Source: Fragilariopsis cylindrus CCMP1102
Taxonomy: Eukaryota > Bacillariophyta > Bacillariophyceae > Bacillariales > Bacillariaceae
Assembly (NCBI GenBank): GCA_900095095.1
Contig: FMBT01000305.1
Coordinates: 485,115-549,114 of the forward strand
DNA length: 64,000 nucleotides
Reading direction: 5' to 3'
Every line of letters begins with the position of its first letter. The first letter of the stretch is position 1. The position numbers and the translations under genes are program-made. A model generated the notes under the pieces. It worked only from the letters and a program-made list of their open reading frames with translations. It was not told the origin of the DNA and searched no databases. Below are positions 40,865 to 50,729 of this stretch, piece by piece.

Positions 40865-41460
40865 GATTTGATTTGATTTACTAGTACACTTTTTTCTAAG
40901 TTTTACGGTAACGTAAATCTGGCGATTGCTTTGTTTTGATTGTGGGTTTAATTGTGTCTGTTATGTGTTGGAGTGAAAAGGTTGTCTTCAAAGCGCTCCT
41001 CTGCTGCCAAATGGAGGCAAAGCATACATTTTGTGTTATTATTTTGTTCACGACAATGACAGAGGGAGTCAGTCAGTCAGAATTGAGGTATGTACGTACA
41101 TATTACGGACGTGCTCAAATTCTGAGGACGAAGTACGGACGCTAAAAATGAAAATTATAATTAAATTTTCATTAAAATACGGTTGACAACAAACGGAACA
41201 ATTCTCATTTTTTTCGTGGATACAGTAAGTTAGCACGAAAAAATCTTTGTGTGATGTCATTATTTTTTTAGAAAATGCCTCCGTGGTTCCCGATCGTAGA
41301 ATTATTGTAATTGCAACCAACTTCCAGTCCTTTCTAGTTATGGGATCTTCAGTCTAAAATGTACCGTCACATCGTCGATGACAAGAATAACTTCTAATAT
41401 AACATCCATAATTTCTTTTTCTGAAACTAAGTAATAGTACAATATTATTATTATCTTATC
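40865..41460. promoter_or_regulatory. Divergent 5' region of NF-YC-like and enolase genes
   Basis: 596 bp holding two promoters. It contains a GTCA repeat (about 41068) and no supported ORF. Confidence 0.5.
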
Positions 41461-43052
41461 ATGTTGACGACAGCCTCCCGTACTATTACCAGTAAGGTTA
41501 CCACCAATGGCGCATCAAAGCGTATGATGTCTGCCATCACTGGCGTTCATGCACGTGAAATTATCGATTCTCGTGGTAACCCAACTGTTGAGGTTGATAT
41601 GACCACAGCACAGGGAACATTCACCGCCAGTGTCCCATCCGGTGCTTCTACCGGTATTTACGAGGCACATGAACTTCGTGATGGTGGAAAACGATACCTA
41701 GGAAAGGGTTGTATGCAGGCTGTTGAAAACGTTAACACCGTCCTAGCCGATGCCGTCATGGGAATGGATTCCGCTGATCAACGTGCTATTGACGACGTTA
41801 TGCTTAAACTTGATGGAACTCATAACAAGGCCAACCTTGGAGCGAATGCCATTCTTGGTAGTAAGTTTAAACTAATCGGTGTCTAGTTTTTTTTTAAAAT
41901 GAACATGTCTCTATGCAACCAATTGTTTTTGTCCTTATTTGAGCGTGTATTTTGATTTTACTTTGGACGGACAATCCTACCAAAGAATTTTCGTTCGTTC
42001 GTACTTTAAAAGTGAAATCAAGGTATTCTCATTAATCAATTTTTTTTATATTTCCTTCTTTTTTTCTGTTAGTTTCTCTTGCTGCATCCAAGGCTGGAGC
42101 TGGTGCACAAGGCATTCCTTTGTGGAAACATTATGCCGAAGTTGCTGGCAACCCTATCCCTGAAACTATGCCAGTCCCATGTTTCAATGTTATCAACGGA
42201 GGTGACCATGCTGGAAACGCACTTGCCTTTCAAGAATTTTTCGTCATTCCCACTGGTGCATCATCATTTGCTGAATCTATGGAAATTGGTTGTGAAACCT
42301 TCCACGCACTTAAGAGTGTCATCAAGGCCAAATTCGGTGGTGACGCTACCTTGATTGGAGATGAGGGTGGTTTCGCTCCTCCATGTGACGTCGAATCTGG
42401 TTTGGATATGATTATGGAGGCAGCTGAAAAGGCAGGTTATCTTGATAAGATTTCTGTTGGTTTGGATGTTGCCAGTTCCGAATTCAAGGTTGATGGAAAG
42501 GATCAATACGATTTGGACTTCAAGTCCCCAGGAGCCACTGATCCATCCATGTTATTATCAGGAGATGAGATGGTTGCATTTTACCAAAAGCTCATTGCTG
42601 CTTATCCTATTGTTACCATCGAAGATCCTTTCGACCAAGATGATTGGGATAACTGGGACAAAATCACAGCCGCTACTGACATTCAAATTGTTGGTGATGA
42701 TCTTACCGTTACCAACCCAACAAAGATCCAAGAGGCCATTGACAGGAAATCATGCAACTGCTTGCTACTAAAGGTTAACCAAATTGGAACCATTTCAGAA
42801 TCGATCGATGCTGTTAAGCTTTCCAAGCAAAATGGATGGGGTGTCATGACGTCTCATCGTTCTGGAGAGACCGAAGATAATTACATTGCTGATTTGGCTG
42901 TTGGTCTTGGTACCGGTCAAATCAAGACCGGTGCACCATGCCGTGGTGAACGTACCGCTAAGTACAATCAATTGTTGCGTATCGATGCTCAATTAGGTGC
43001 CTCTGCCATCTACCCGGGAAGTAACTTCCGTAAAACTGCATGGATGGCATAA
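41461..43052 (+). CDS. Enolase with mitochondrial-type presequence
   Basis: Two exons, 41461-41860 and 42073-43052. The intron 41861-42072 (GTAAGT ... TTAG, phase 1) restores the enolase string [14 protein letters not shown]. The product is 459 residues, about 25 longer than cytosolic enolases. The extra N-terminus ([21 protein letters not shown], positions 1-21) is rich in Thr, Ser, Arg and Lys without acids, like a mitochondrial transit peptide. Then come [15 protein letters not shown], the substrate loop SGASTG, metal ligands in GDDLTVTNP, and the catalytic SHRSGETED near residue 393. Reaction: 2-phosphoglycerate to phosphoenolpyruvate with Mg2+. Diatoms are known to run lower glycolysis in mitochondria, which fits. 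It ends tail to tail with the plastid aldolase gene. Confidence 0.96.
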
Positions 43053-43886
43053 ACAATCATCTGAAATGGATATTATTATATAGAATCTTTTTTTAAATTT
43101 AATTTTTGCCTACATCCCTGTCATAAACATGACTCTATTTTGTTGTTAGTTTAAGTGATGAAATTAGAATCTACAGTATTTTATTTCGCACATACTACTG
43201 TAGTACTAAGTTTTGTTGAAATGCAACTGTAGCTGTACAACGGTAGTCCGATGAACCATGCTAACTATGGCAATAATTTGCCTTTCCCGCGACGTGCGTG
43301 CTTTAGATTTCCTCGTTAATATACCCGCCAGCGATATCTATATTTTTTTTTCTAACGAAAGCTTAGTTAAACAGTTTGACACCAAATAATGCTTGACAAC
43401 GTACGTATTGTTCCATACAACCGTGTTGATCATATAATATAACCAATTATAGAAAACGGGGACTAAGAATTCTACCAAACCAAAACTTAGTGATCGCACG
43501 TAAATTCTGTGTGTTTAAAATGATAGTAGAATCAGGGGTAATAATTTATTACCCCTGAGTAGAATATAGTATTGTGTTGCTTGAATTGTTGAGTAATGTA
43601 AATTAAAGTCTAGTTTTAGTAGTGGTATAGTACGCTATTATGTACTCATCGCTCGATGCGCTCGGCCTAAGACTATTCTAATAAAACAAAGGAACGAAAA
43701 GATGGCACACGACATTTCCTGACAAATATCATCTCTTTTTTCAGGAAAATCTGTTCCAGCAAAAGTCAAATTTTACGGAATGAAATTATGCGCATTTTAT
43801 CGTCTCATATCCATACAGTATTGTGAACACGATGGTGAAGTCTATATATGAATTCGGAATGTGTGTTGGAAGGAAAAATTAATGGC
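43053..43886. other. Convergent intergenic region with a perfect palindrome
   Basis: 834 bp, AT-rich, between enolase and aldolase stops. The only notable element is the hairpin at 43532-43558. Confidence 0.7.
43532..43558. repeat. Perfect 13-bp-arm palindrome flanked by 8-bp direct repeats
   Basis: Arms TCAGGGGTAATAA and TTATTACCCCTGA are separated by one T. The octamer AGTAGAAT occurs on both sides (43525-43532 and 43558-43565), overlapping the palindrome ends by one base. It could be a 3'-end hairpin or the footprint of a tiny transposon. Confidence 0.85.
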
Positions 43887-45298
43887 TTAGTTAAGGACGT
43901 TCACGCACTTAAGATCTTCGGCGGCCTTACAAAGACGGGCAGCCATTGATTCTTCTGCGGCACGAAGACTCATACGAGGATCGTAGTATTTCTTGTTTGG
44001 CTTGTCATCTCCGTCAGGGTTTCCGATTTGTCCTTGAAGGTAATCGTGATGTTTGGCTTCGTATGCTCTGATTCCGTCCCAGAATGCCCATTGAGTATCA
44101 GTATCGATGTTCATCTTGATGACACCAGCTTCAATGGCGTATTGGATATCCTTAACGGATGAACCAGATCCACCGTGGAAAACAAATTTCATTGCTTTGT
44201 CATTACCGTCTCCGAGTTTCTCGGCGAAGTATTTTTGGGTGTTGTGAAGAATGACTGGTTGAAGATCAACATTTCCAGGTGCGTAAACACCGTGGACGTT
44301 ACCGAATGAGGCAGCGCAAGTGAAGGCGGCGTTAGGGACTTGGGAAAGTTGTTCGTATGCGTACCATACTTCTTCAGGTTGTGTGTAAAGACGATCGTTA
44401 TCGATGTCAGTGTTGTCAACTCCATCTTCTTCACCTCCAGTGACACCAAGTTCGAACTCGAGTAAGATATCAAGTTTGGCGAATTTTTCCATGTATTCCT
44501 TGCAGATACCGATGTTCTCTTCGAGAGGTTCCTCGGAAAGATCAAGCATGTGGGAAGAGAAAAGAGGGTAACCCTTTTCCTTGTAAAATTCTTCGTTGGC
44601 CTTGACCAAACCGTCCATCCAAGGCAACCAAGCCTTTTGGCAATGGTCCGTGTGAAGAATGACAGGGACACCGTAAAGGGCGGCGACTTCGTGTACATGC
44701 TTGGCGGCAGAAACACATCCAGCGATGGAGGCTTGGTCGTCAGTATCATCAGCGGCCTTTCCGGCAATGAAGAAACCTCCTCCCTTGGAGAAAGTAACGA
44801 TGATAGGTCCACCGTACTTCTTGGCGGCTTCCATACAAGAGTTGATGGAACTGTGTCCAACAACATTTACACCGGGGATGGCAAATCCAGCCTCCTTGGC
44901 GTGATCAAGAAGATCAACAAGGGCTTGTCCTGTGACAACACCTGGCTTGACGGAAGCAGGCAATTTAGCGAATGCCTGTCGTCGTTGTCGTTTTCAAAGA
45001 AAATCAAATGAAGCGGAAAAGATGGAGGAAGGAAAGAAAAACCATAGAAATTGGGGTTAGAATCAAATCAATCAATCAATAGAAACACCTAGTTACAACT
45101 ATGTAGTTTTGCATCCAACACTACGGTTCAGTAAGTAAAACAATAATCGTCTCCAACAGTAAAATGATAATAACGCACCTTGGTCTCAGTGGCAGCTTCA
45201 GTTGCCATACTAAGTGGCGAAACACCACGGTTGAAGTTGGCTCCTGGTGTGAAGGCAGCCGCAGGGGCGAGCATAAGGAAGGCAGTAGAAAGTTTCAT
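43887..45298 (-). CDS. Plastid class II fructose-bisphosphate aldolase
   Basis: Two exons: 45179-45298 (40 codons) and 43887-44975. The intron 44976-45178 has donor GTGCGT and acceptor CAG, phase 0. Product of 402 residues. Exon 1 encodes only the bipartite plastid signal: a hydrophobic signal peptide ending APAAAFTPG (ASAFAP-type site, Phe at +1) and a Ser/Asn/Thr-rich transit region. The mature enzyme has zinc ligands in HTDHC (about residue 150), then ELGVTGGEEDG, and late GGSGSS and NIDTDTQWAF motifs, as in the longer class II aldolases of bacteria, fungi and algae. It cleaves or forms fructose-1,6-bisphosphate (Calvin cycle, gluconeogenesis). The intron exactly separating targeting and enzyme parts suggests exon-wise acquisition of the presequence. 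It shares a 622-bp divergent 5' region with the next gene. Confidence 0.96.
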
Positions 45299-45920
45299 TT
45301 TTGCTATTGTTTAATTTAAAATATTTAAATACAAAGTCGTCTTTCTTTGGTGTTGTGAGAACAAGGACAGTAACGAAAAGAAAAAATCGAGATACCGTAC
45401 AATTCTAGATTCTTTCACTTCTCATACAAAACGAAGGTGATTTTTTTCGAAGTTTAACACGCGCCCGAGATGTGGCGTATTGAAGAGATGACGTACTTCC
45501 ACTATTTTAAATGAAAATTCACGTGGGGAACACGCGTTATCACGTTCGTTCGTGGTGTCGTCACACATCATCTTCCTCTTTTACGACATCTTCGTCATAC
45601 ACCCAGTTCTTTTTTTCTCACGAAAGCCCTAAACTCAATAAATCCCCTTATATTTTGCGCGGGTATGAACGACTGAGAAACGCATGCGTGTCCAAGCAAA
45701 AAATGAGAAGAGCAGATTTTTAGTCACGCTTTCAGTCCCTTGTGTATTATTGACGTCTTGTCTTCCATCCGTCGAATTTCTCTTTCTACTAAATATCTTA
45801 AAAGCATTCTCAAGTGCTGAACTCCAAACGATGGTAAAACAACGAAAATACTTCTACAACGATCATCACACACATCTTCTGTCTTTGTACCTTCTATTGT
45901 AGCACGCAGCAACATACAAC
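45299..45920. promoter_or_regulatory. Divergent 5' region of aldolase and Arc1-like genes
   Basis: 622 bp. Pyrimidine-rich patches near both starts; no ORF supported. Confidence 0.5.
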
Positions 45921-47264
45921 ATGAAAGTCACCGCTTCCAGTGCTATCCTCACTCTATCTGTGTCCGACGCGACACTGAATGATGATCCACTCCTCCAACT
46001 TGTTATTGAGGTGGCATCTTCTCTCCAATTAACTGTAAAAAAATCGAAAAAGGCTCAACTTGGTTTAGAACTTCTCAGTGGATTTAAATTAACACAAAGA
46101 AATTCCATTATCCGTTGCTTATGTGGAATGGGTTTACATAATGCACTCGATGGATCGCCGTATTACTTGATGGGAGGTCATGCAACACCTGCTTCGGCTT
46201 CACCTTACCATGCTACAGCATTAGCGTCTATTACCGGTTGGATGAGCTTAGCGGATCAAGTTAAGAAGGGTGAATCATCAACAGCAGAAGATGTATTGGA
46301 ACCACTTAATTCTCATCTACAAACACGATCATTTTTAGTAGAAAGTCCGTCCATGACAATTGCTGACGTCGATTTGGCGGTAGTATTAGTTCGTTCAACA
46401 ACACTTTTCGAAGATATTCCTTCTTATCCTAACGTCCATCGATGGATATTATCTGTACAAGAAAAACTTAAACTTGATCATGGTATATCTTTATCATCAA
46501 AGTCTGTTGTACCGTCTATTTCTAATAGTCATGGACCACCCGTTTTCTTCTATGGTAATGAATCGAACGTTGCTATTCCAAAGGCGCAAGTTGCCGCTGC
46601 CGCCAATAAGAATAAAGGAGGAACAACGACCGAAGCAAATAATACTGACGGAAAGGACAATCAACAACAACCGAAAGGAGGAAAACTAACCAAACAACAA
46701 AAGAAAGAAGCCGCCGCCAAGCAACCAAAACAGAAACAACAACAACAACCCGCTGCTCCTGCTGCTGACTTCGACGTATCTGCTCTTGATATTCGTGTTG
46801 GTAAAATTGTTAAGGTATGGCCTCATCCGGAATCTGTGAAATTATTTTGTGAAGAAATTGATGTCGGTGAAGATGTTCCTCGTCAAATTGCAAGTGGACT
46901 ACGTCCATTTTATGAAACATCTGATCTAGAAGGACGTCGTGTAGTTGTTTTATGTAATTTAAAAGCACGAAAGTTGGTTGGTTTTGCAAGTCATGGAATG
47001 GTATTATGTGCATCCAATGCTGATCATACCGCTGTTGAATGTATGGAGCCACCAGAAGATGCTGAAATCGGTCAACGAGTTACATTCGAGGGATACACTG
47101 AGGGTGAACCAGAACCGGAAAATAAAATTGGAAAGAAAAAAATCTTTGAAAAAGTTTCACCTGATCTTAAAACTGATGCTAACGGTATTTGTGTTTGGAA
47201 AGGTGCTGTTAGTATTCCTAGTATTAAAGCAAGTAAGGGTATGCCAGACGCTCAAGTGTCGTAG
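45921..47264 (+). CDS. Arc1p/AIMP1-like tRNA-binding protein
   Basis: ATG at 45921, 447 residues, no intron. The C-terminal part (about 280-447) is an EMAPII/Trbp111-type OB fold: FDVSALDIRVGKIVKVWPHP, then LFCEEIDVGE, RQIASGLRPFY, VVVLCNLKARKLVGFASHGMVL-type core and a PDLKTDANGICVW end. It is preceded by a Lys/Gln linker (KLTKQQKKEAAAKQ) that in relatives adds tRNA affinity. The N-terminal ~200 residues resemble a GST C-terminal-like helical domain as in yeast Arc1p and AIMP1, used to dock onto Met- or Glu-tRNA synthetases. Role by family: cytosolic cofactor presenting tRNA to synthetases. Ser at the Met-Val-Leu core is normal. No free-standing methionyl-tRNA synthetase signature (HIGH, KMSKS) is present. 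Confidence 0.9.
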   Translation: MKVTASSAILTLSVSDATLNDDPLLQLVIEVASSLQLTVKKSKKAQLGLELLSGFKLTQRNSIIRCLCGMGLHNALDGSPYYLMGGHATPASASPYHATALASITGWMSLADQVKKGESSTAEDVLEPLNSHLQTRSFLVESPSMTIADVDLAVVLVRSTTLFEDIPSYPNVHRWILSVQEKLKLDHGISLSSKSVVPSISNSHGPPVFFYGNESNVAIPKAQVAAAANKNKGGTTTEANNTDGKDNQQQPKGGKLTKQQKKEAAAKQPKQKQQQQPAAPAADFDVSALDIRVGKIVKVWPHPESVKLFCEEIDVGEDVPRQIASGLRPFYETSDLEGRRVVVLCNLKARKLVGFASHGMVLCASNADHTAVECMEPPEDAEIGQRVTFEGYTEGEPEPENKIGKKKIFEKVSPDLKTDANGICVWKGAVSIPSIKASKGMPDAQVS

Positions 47265-49169
47265 GAATCCTTACTACTTCAATAAGTTCAGCAGCAGCGA
47301 TACAGTACACAGTGCTCAATATGCAGTAAGTTTATTAAAGTTATGTAGTAGTAAAATAAAAGAATGATGAACAATATTGCATAAGCAGAAGCGACTTTTA
47401 TTTTCCTTTGCTATCTAGTGCTGGTAATACAATTAGTTTTAGCGTAGCGCCGACAGACTAAATTTCTCTATTATCAGATAGACTACTTTGAGCTAGAGAA
47501 CCAACACTATTTCTGTTTGCAAAAAAAATTACCAGATTCACAACTGTTGTTCAATGTTGCTTGCTTACTTCATCTGAAACAATGCTATCTATTCATTTAT
47601 GATACAGTAGTTAAAATTCTGTAGCATACAGCTATGTTCTCTTTCTCCACATGTGATTCCTGTTGCATCCTTTTTTGGACTATGCATATCTAGCAAAGAA
47701 AGAAATAAGGCAGGCGTGATAATGGTGGAACAAGATATCTCAATAAGAGAGCACTTTTTTCTGGGGGCAATAGTACCTGAATACTTATAGAAAATGACAG
47801 CTTTTGGTGTATGTGTTGTTGTGAATGGAATGAAACTTACTGAACAAACATTCATTGGATTTTTGTTGATACAGTTGCAACAGGTTCAATCCCAGTTTGT
47901 TTCTTGGCTATTGACTATGGTGTTTTTGTTGAGGTCAAATATACCTGCTGATAATGGGTCCTCTTCTAAGGCTCTAACATTGATAGGTTATACTGTATCT
48001 TACTACTTTATCTACTACTCTATTGTTCAGATTGCAGTCCTCCTATCTTATGCACCTCTTGTGGGAATCTGAAAATTTGTCTGCCATCCCTCCCTCTACA
48101 CCCTAACAGAAAACAAATAATACAACCAAATGTTTCCTCTATACATTTCCTAATAAGTTTGTAATAAACAGATCAATGGAGGTACGGTTGAATGAATTCT
48201 CACTGCCAAGTTGATGTGAACAGTTATCCATTCAATTCTAATATTGCACATATTGCACGCAGTCTGAATCTGTCAGGAATAATCCAGATCCAATTGGATG
48301 GAACATGCCATGCTTTAAAAGGGGATCCATTACCAATGGGCATGTCTGGCATGTTTTTGATGATGTGAAGATCATATCATGTGTCTTAGAATTGGCTCCC
48401 ACCAAATAAATAACAGCCACCTCACATCACATTATCTTGATGTCATGAATTTATTGTAGGTCCATTGTAATTCAATCAATAGATCAATTGGTTGTACATT
48501 CACAAGAATAGACAATATTGGAGAATTTACACACTTTTTATTGTGTAAAATACGTGTTGCTTCTGACAGCACTACTATAAGTACCAAAAATTTACATTAT
48601 TGTGAACAGGTGGCAAAAAATACCAGAGCAGTGGTCCATAATGGTGTGAAAACAAACTAAGTTGCAGTGGTTCAATTCCCTGCGTCAGCAAGTATGTGTT
48701 CTTCTTCTTCCAATTCTGATTGATGTTTTAGTTTCTGATGCTTGGATGGTACAAGTACACTGCACTGTAACAATGAATTTTCTCTTCTTTAAGGTGTAAA
48801 CCTTCTGTCCGTGCCCAGTCCAACAAGGAGCAAACAAACTACCCTCTCTCTCTCTCTCTTACTACCCCTAAAAATGAGACCCCCTTTACTACCCCTAAAA
48901 TCGACCCCTCCAGACAACTTTTAATCAAATTCGTCAACTGTTTACCCAATTGTTTTTCCTACATGCGCCCCCCTATACCAGCACTCAAAGATGTGAAGTA
49001 ACAAAAATCACATAACTTTATTACATCCTCCTACAATAAAATACACCCAACATACATTCTCATAGTACACGTGCACTGATGCAGTGGAAGCGGAATCCCC
49101 TCCTTAGGGATTTGTATAAGAATTAGATAGTAAATTTTAGGAATTTCAATGGATATTACAACAACAACA

Positions 49170-49705
49170 ATACCAAACGGATCAACAAACTGCAACAACA
49201 ATCAACAACAACAAAGAGATCTCAAAGAATGCCACCCTCTCATCCCTCTCCTCACTCCCAAAGCCTATTGCGCTGATTGAAGGAAGCATATTCCACAAAC
49301 ATACTAAACACTGAAACAATACTGATAATATCAGAGCTGGTGCCGCCTCTCTACAGCTATCTTTGATTAAGATACCCGGATCAATTAAATTCAATTTCGA
49401 ATTGAAATCTACCAGTTCCATCAAGGAAAAACAGGAATGAATTTAAAGACGCAAAGTATTGATGTAAAGATGCTACAGAATGCTGCCAGTCCCTGCTCAA
49501 AGCAGAGATGAAAGTTGATGTTGAATTAGAACTTACCGAAGAAAATAGAAACAAAGAACACTTTTGTATTGCTACTTCTCAACTAGCTGAAGCATCCATC
49601 AAAAATGATCCCAACACTCCATGTGACCCTAAGTCAATTCAAACACTAGTCTACAGTAGTGTCCTGCCGACAAAGAGTACAACAAACATCGAACAAAGAA
49701 TCTGA
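49170..49705 (+). pseudogene. Possible decayed coding remnant
   Basis: Protein-like strings appear in successive frames: LPKPIALIEGSIFHKH, then after a stop GAASLQLSLIKIPGS, then in another frame ATECCQSLLKAEMKVDVELELTEENRN. The last runs to a stop at 49705 through an ATG at 49508. Composition is like a real helical protein broken by stops and shifts. No family recognised. Weak evidence. Confidence 0.2.
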
Positions 49706-49950
49706 TTTAGAATTCCCGGAACTAGGAGACCTACTAGTAGTGGATTCTAAAATTGATTACATAATAGACTAAACAGCAGTTTTTTTCTGCCTGGTCAAGG
49801 AGACAAATTTTCACTTGTATTTACTCTTCGCGCAATAAAAATATTTTTGCTTAATGATGCTTAATGATGACCAATCGTTAAGCAATCATTTAGGACCCTT
49901 AACGATGATCATTAAGTGATATTAATGAACTAACAAGAATCAACCTAACT

Positions 49951-50244
49951 GCACGTGTAGTGTATTGGGCGAAGTAGATTCGTCATTTTATGAAAGATGT
50001 GTATAGGCATGTATTTAAAATCAAAAAACAAAACAAATTTTCTAATCAACGATGTTTTTGAGTTTTTTGTGGATGACGCGTAATACGGGACCTTTGCACG
50101 TGCAGTGTATTGGGCGAAGTAGATTCGTCATTTTATGACAGATGTGCATCAGCATGTATTTATAGTCAAAAAACAAAACAAATTTTCTAATCAACGATGT
50201 TTTTGAGGTTTTTGTGCTGACGCGTAATACGCGACCTTTGTACG
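49951..50244. repeat. Tandem duplication with 145-bp period
   Basis: Copy 1 at 49951-50095 and copy 2 from 50096 share GCACGTG, TGTATTGGGCGAAGTAGATT and ACGCGTAATAC with scattered substitutions. The divergence shows it is not recent. Confidence 0.9.
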
Positions 50245-50729
50245 TTGACTAATTGCACATTTCGCACGAACCACGTCTGTTGACAGTGATGTTCTTTTTG
50301 TTCTTTATGGCCATAAATAAACCGAGTGAAATTACCGGTAAAAGAAGAACGGTATTTAAGGTATCATTCTAACTGTGAAACTACTTTACTGAATAATTAA
50401 ACGCAATTTTAATGCTTTTTGTAATTACTGCAGCTGCTAGAAGTAATAACGACATTGCACGCGGAAATAAGAAGAATTCTTTGTATCCACAACACGTTAT
50501 TGTTGCCAACCTCGGTTGATCCACGCGTATCGCACTGTTCTTTCTTTTTCATTATCATTACGGCAGACAATTGTTTTTGTTTGATTGATGTATCGTTGTT
50601 TCAAAAGACACAAAGCCTTTCACAATAATACTGTAGCGTCTTCTATTACATACCCTATTCAGTGTTACAGTGATAGAAAGCCAAGACCAACAGTGCATAT
50701 AATTAACCGGTACTTGAATTATCTAAGCT

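Larger units (their letters stand above)
47265..50729. other. Gene-poor 3.5-kb region
   Basis: No convincing gene. An ATG ORF at 47794-48072 (92 codons, hydrophobic) has no domain. Short CT and ACTACCCCTAAAA repeats lie at about 48843-48905. A possible decayed coding stretch lies at 49170-49705, a TTAATGATG cluster at 49850-49930 and a 145-bp tandem duplication at 49951-50244. Two GGTTCAATYCC pol III B-box-like strings (about 47883 and 48669) occur without a cloverleaf. Confidence 0.6.

Noticed and set aside
47794-48072. 92-codon hydrophobic ORF with ATG
   Set aside because: No domain, no conserved motif, and hydrophobicity is easily produced by T-rich DNA; kept only as a note in the gap entry.
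48660-48690. GGTTCAATTCC, a pol III B-box-like string suggesting a tRNA or SINE
   Set aside because: The flanking bases do not pair into a T arm or acceptor stem and no A box sits at the right distance.
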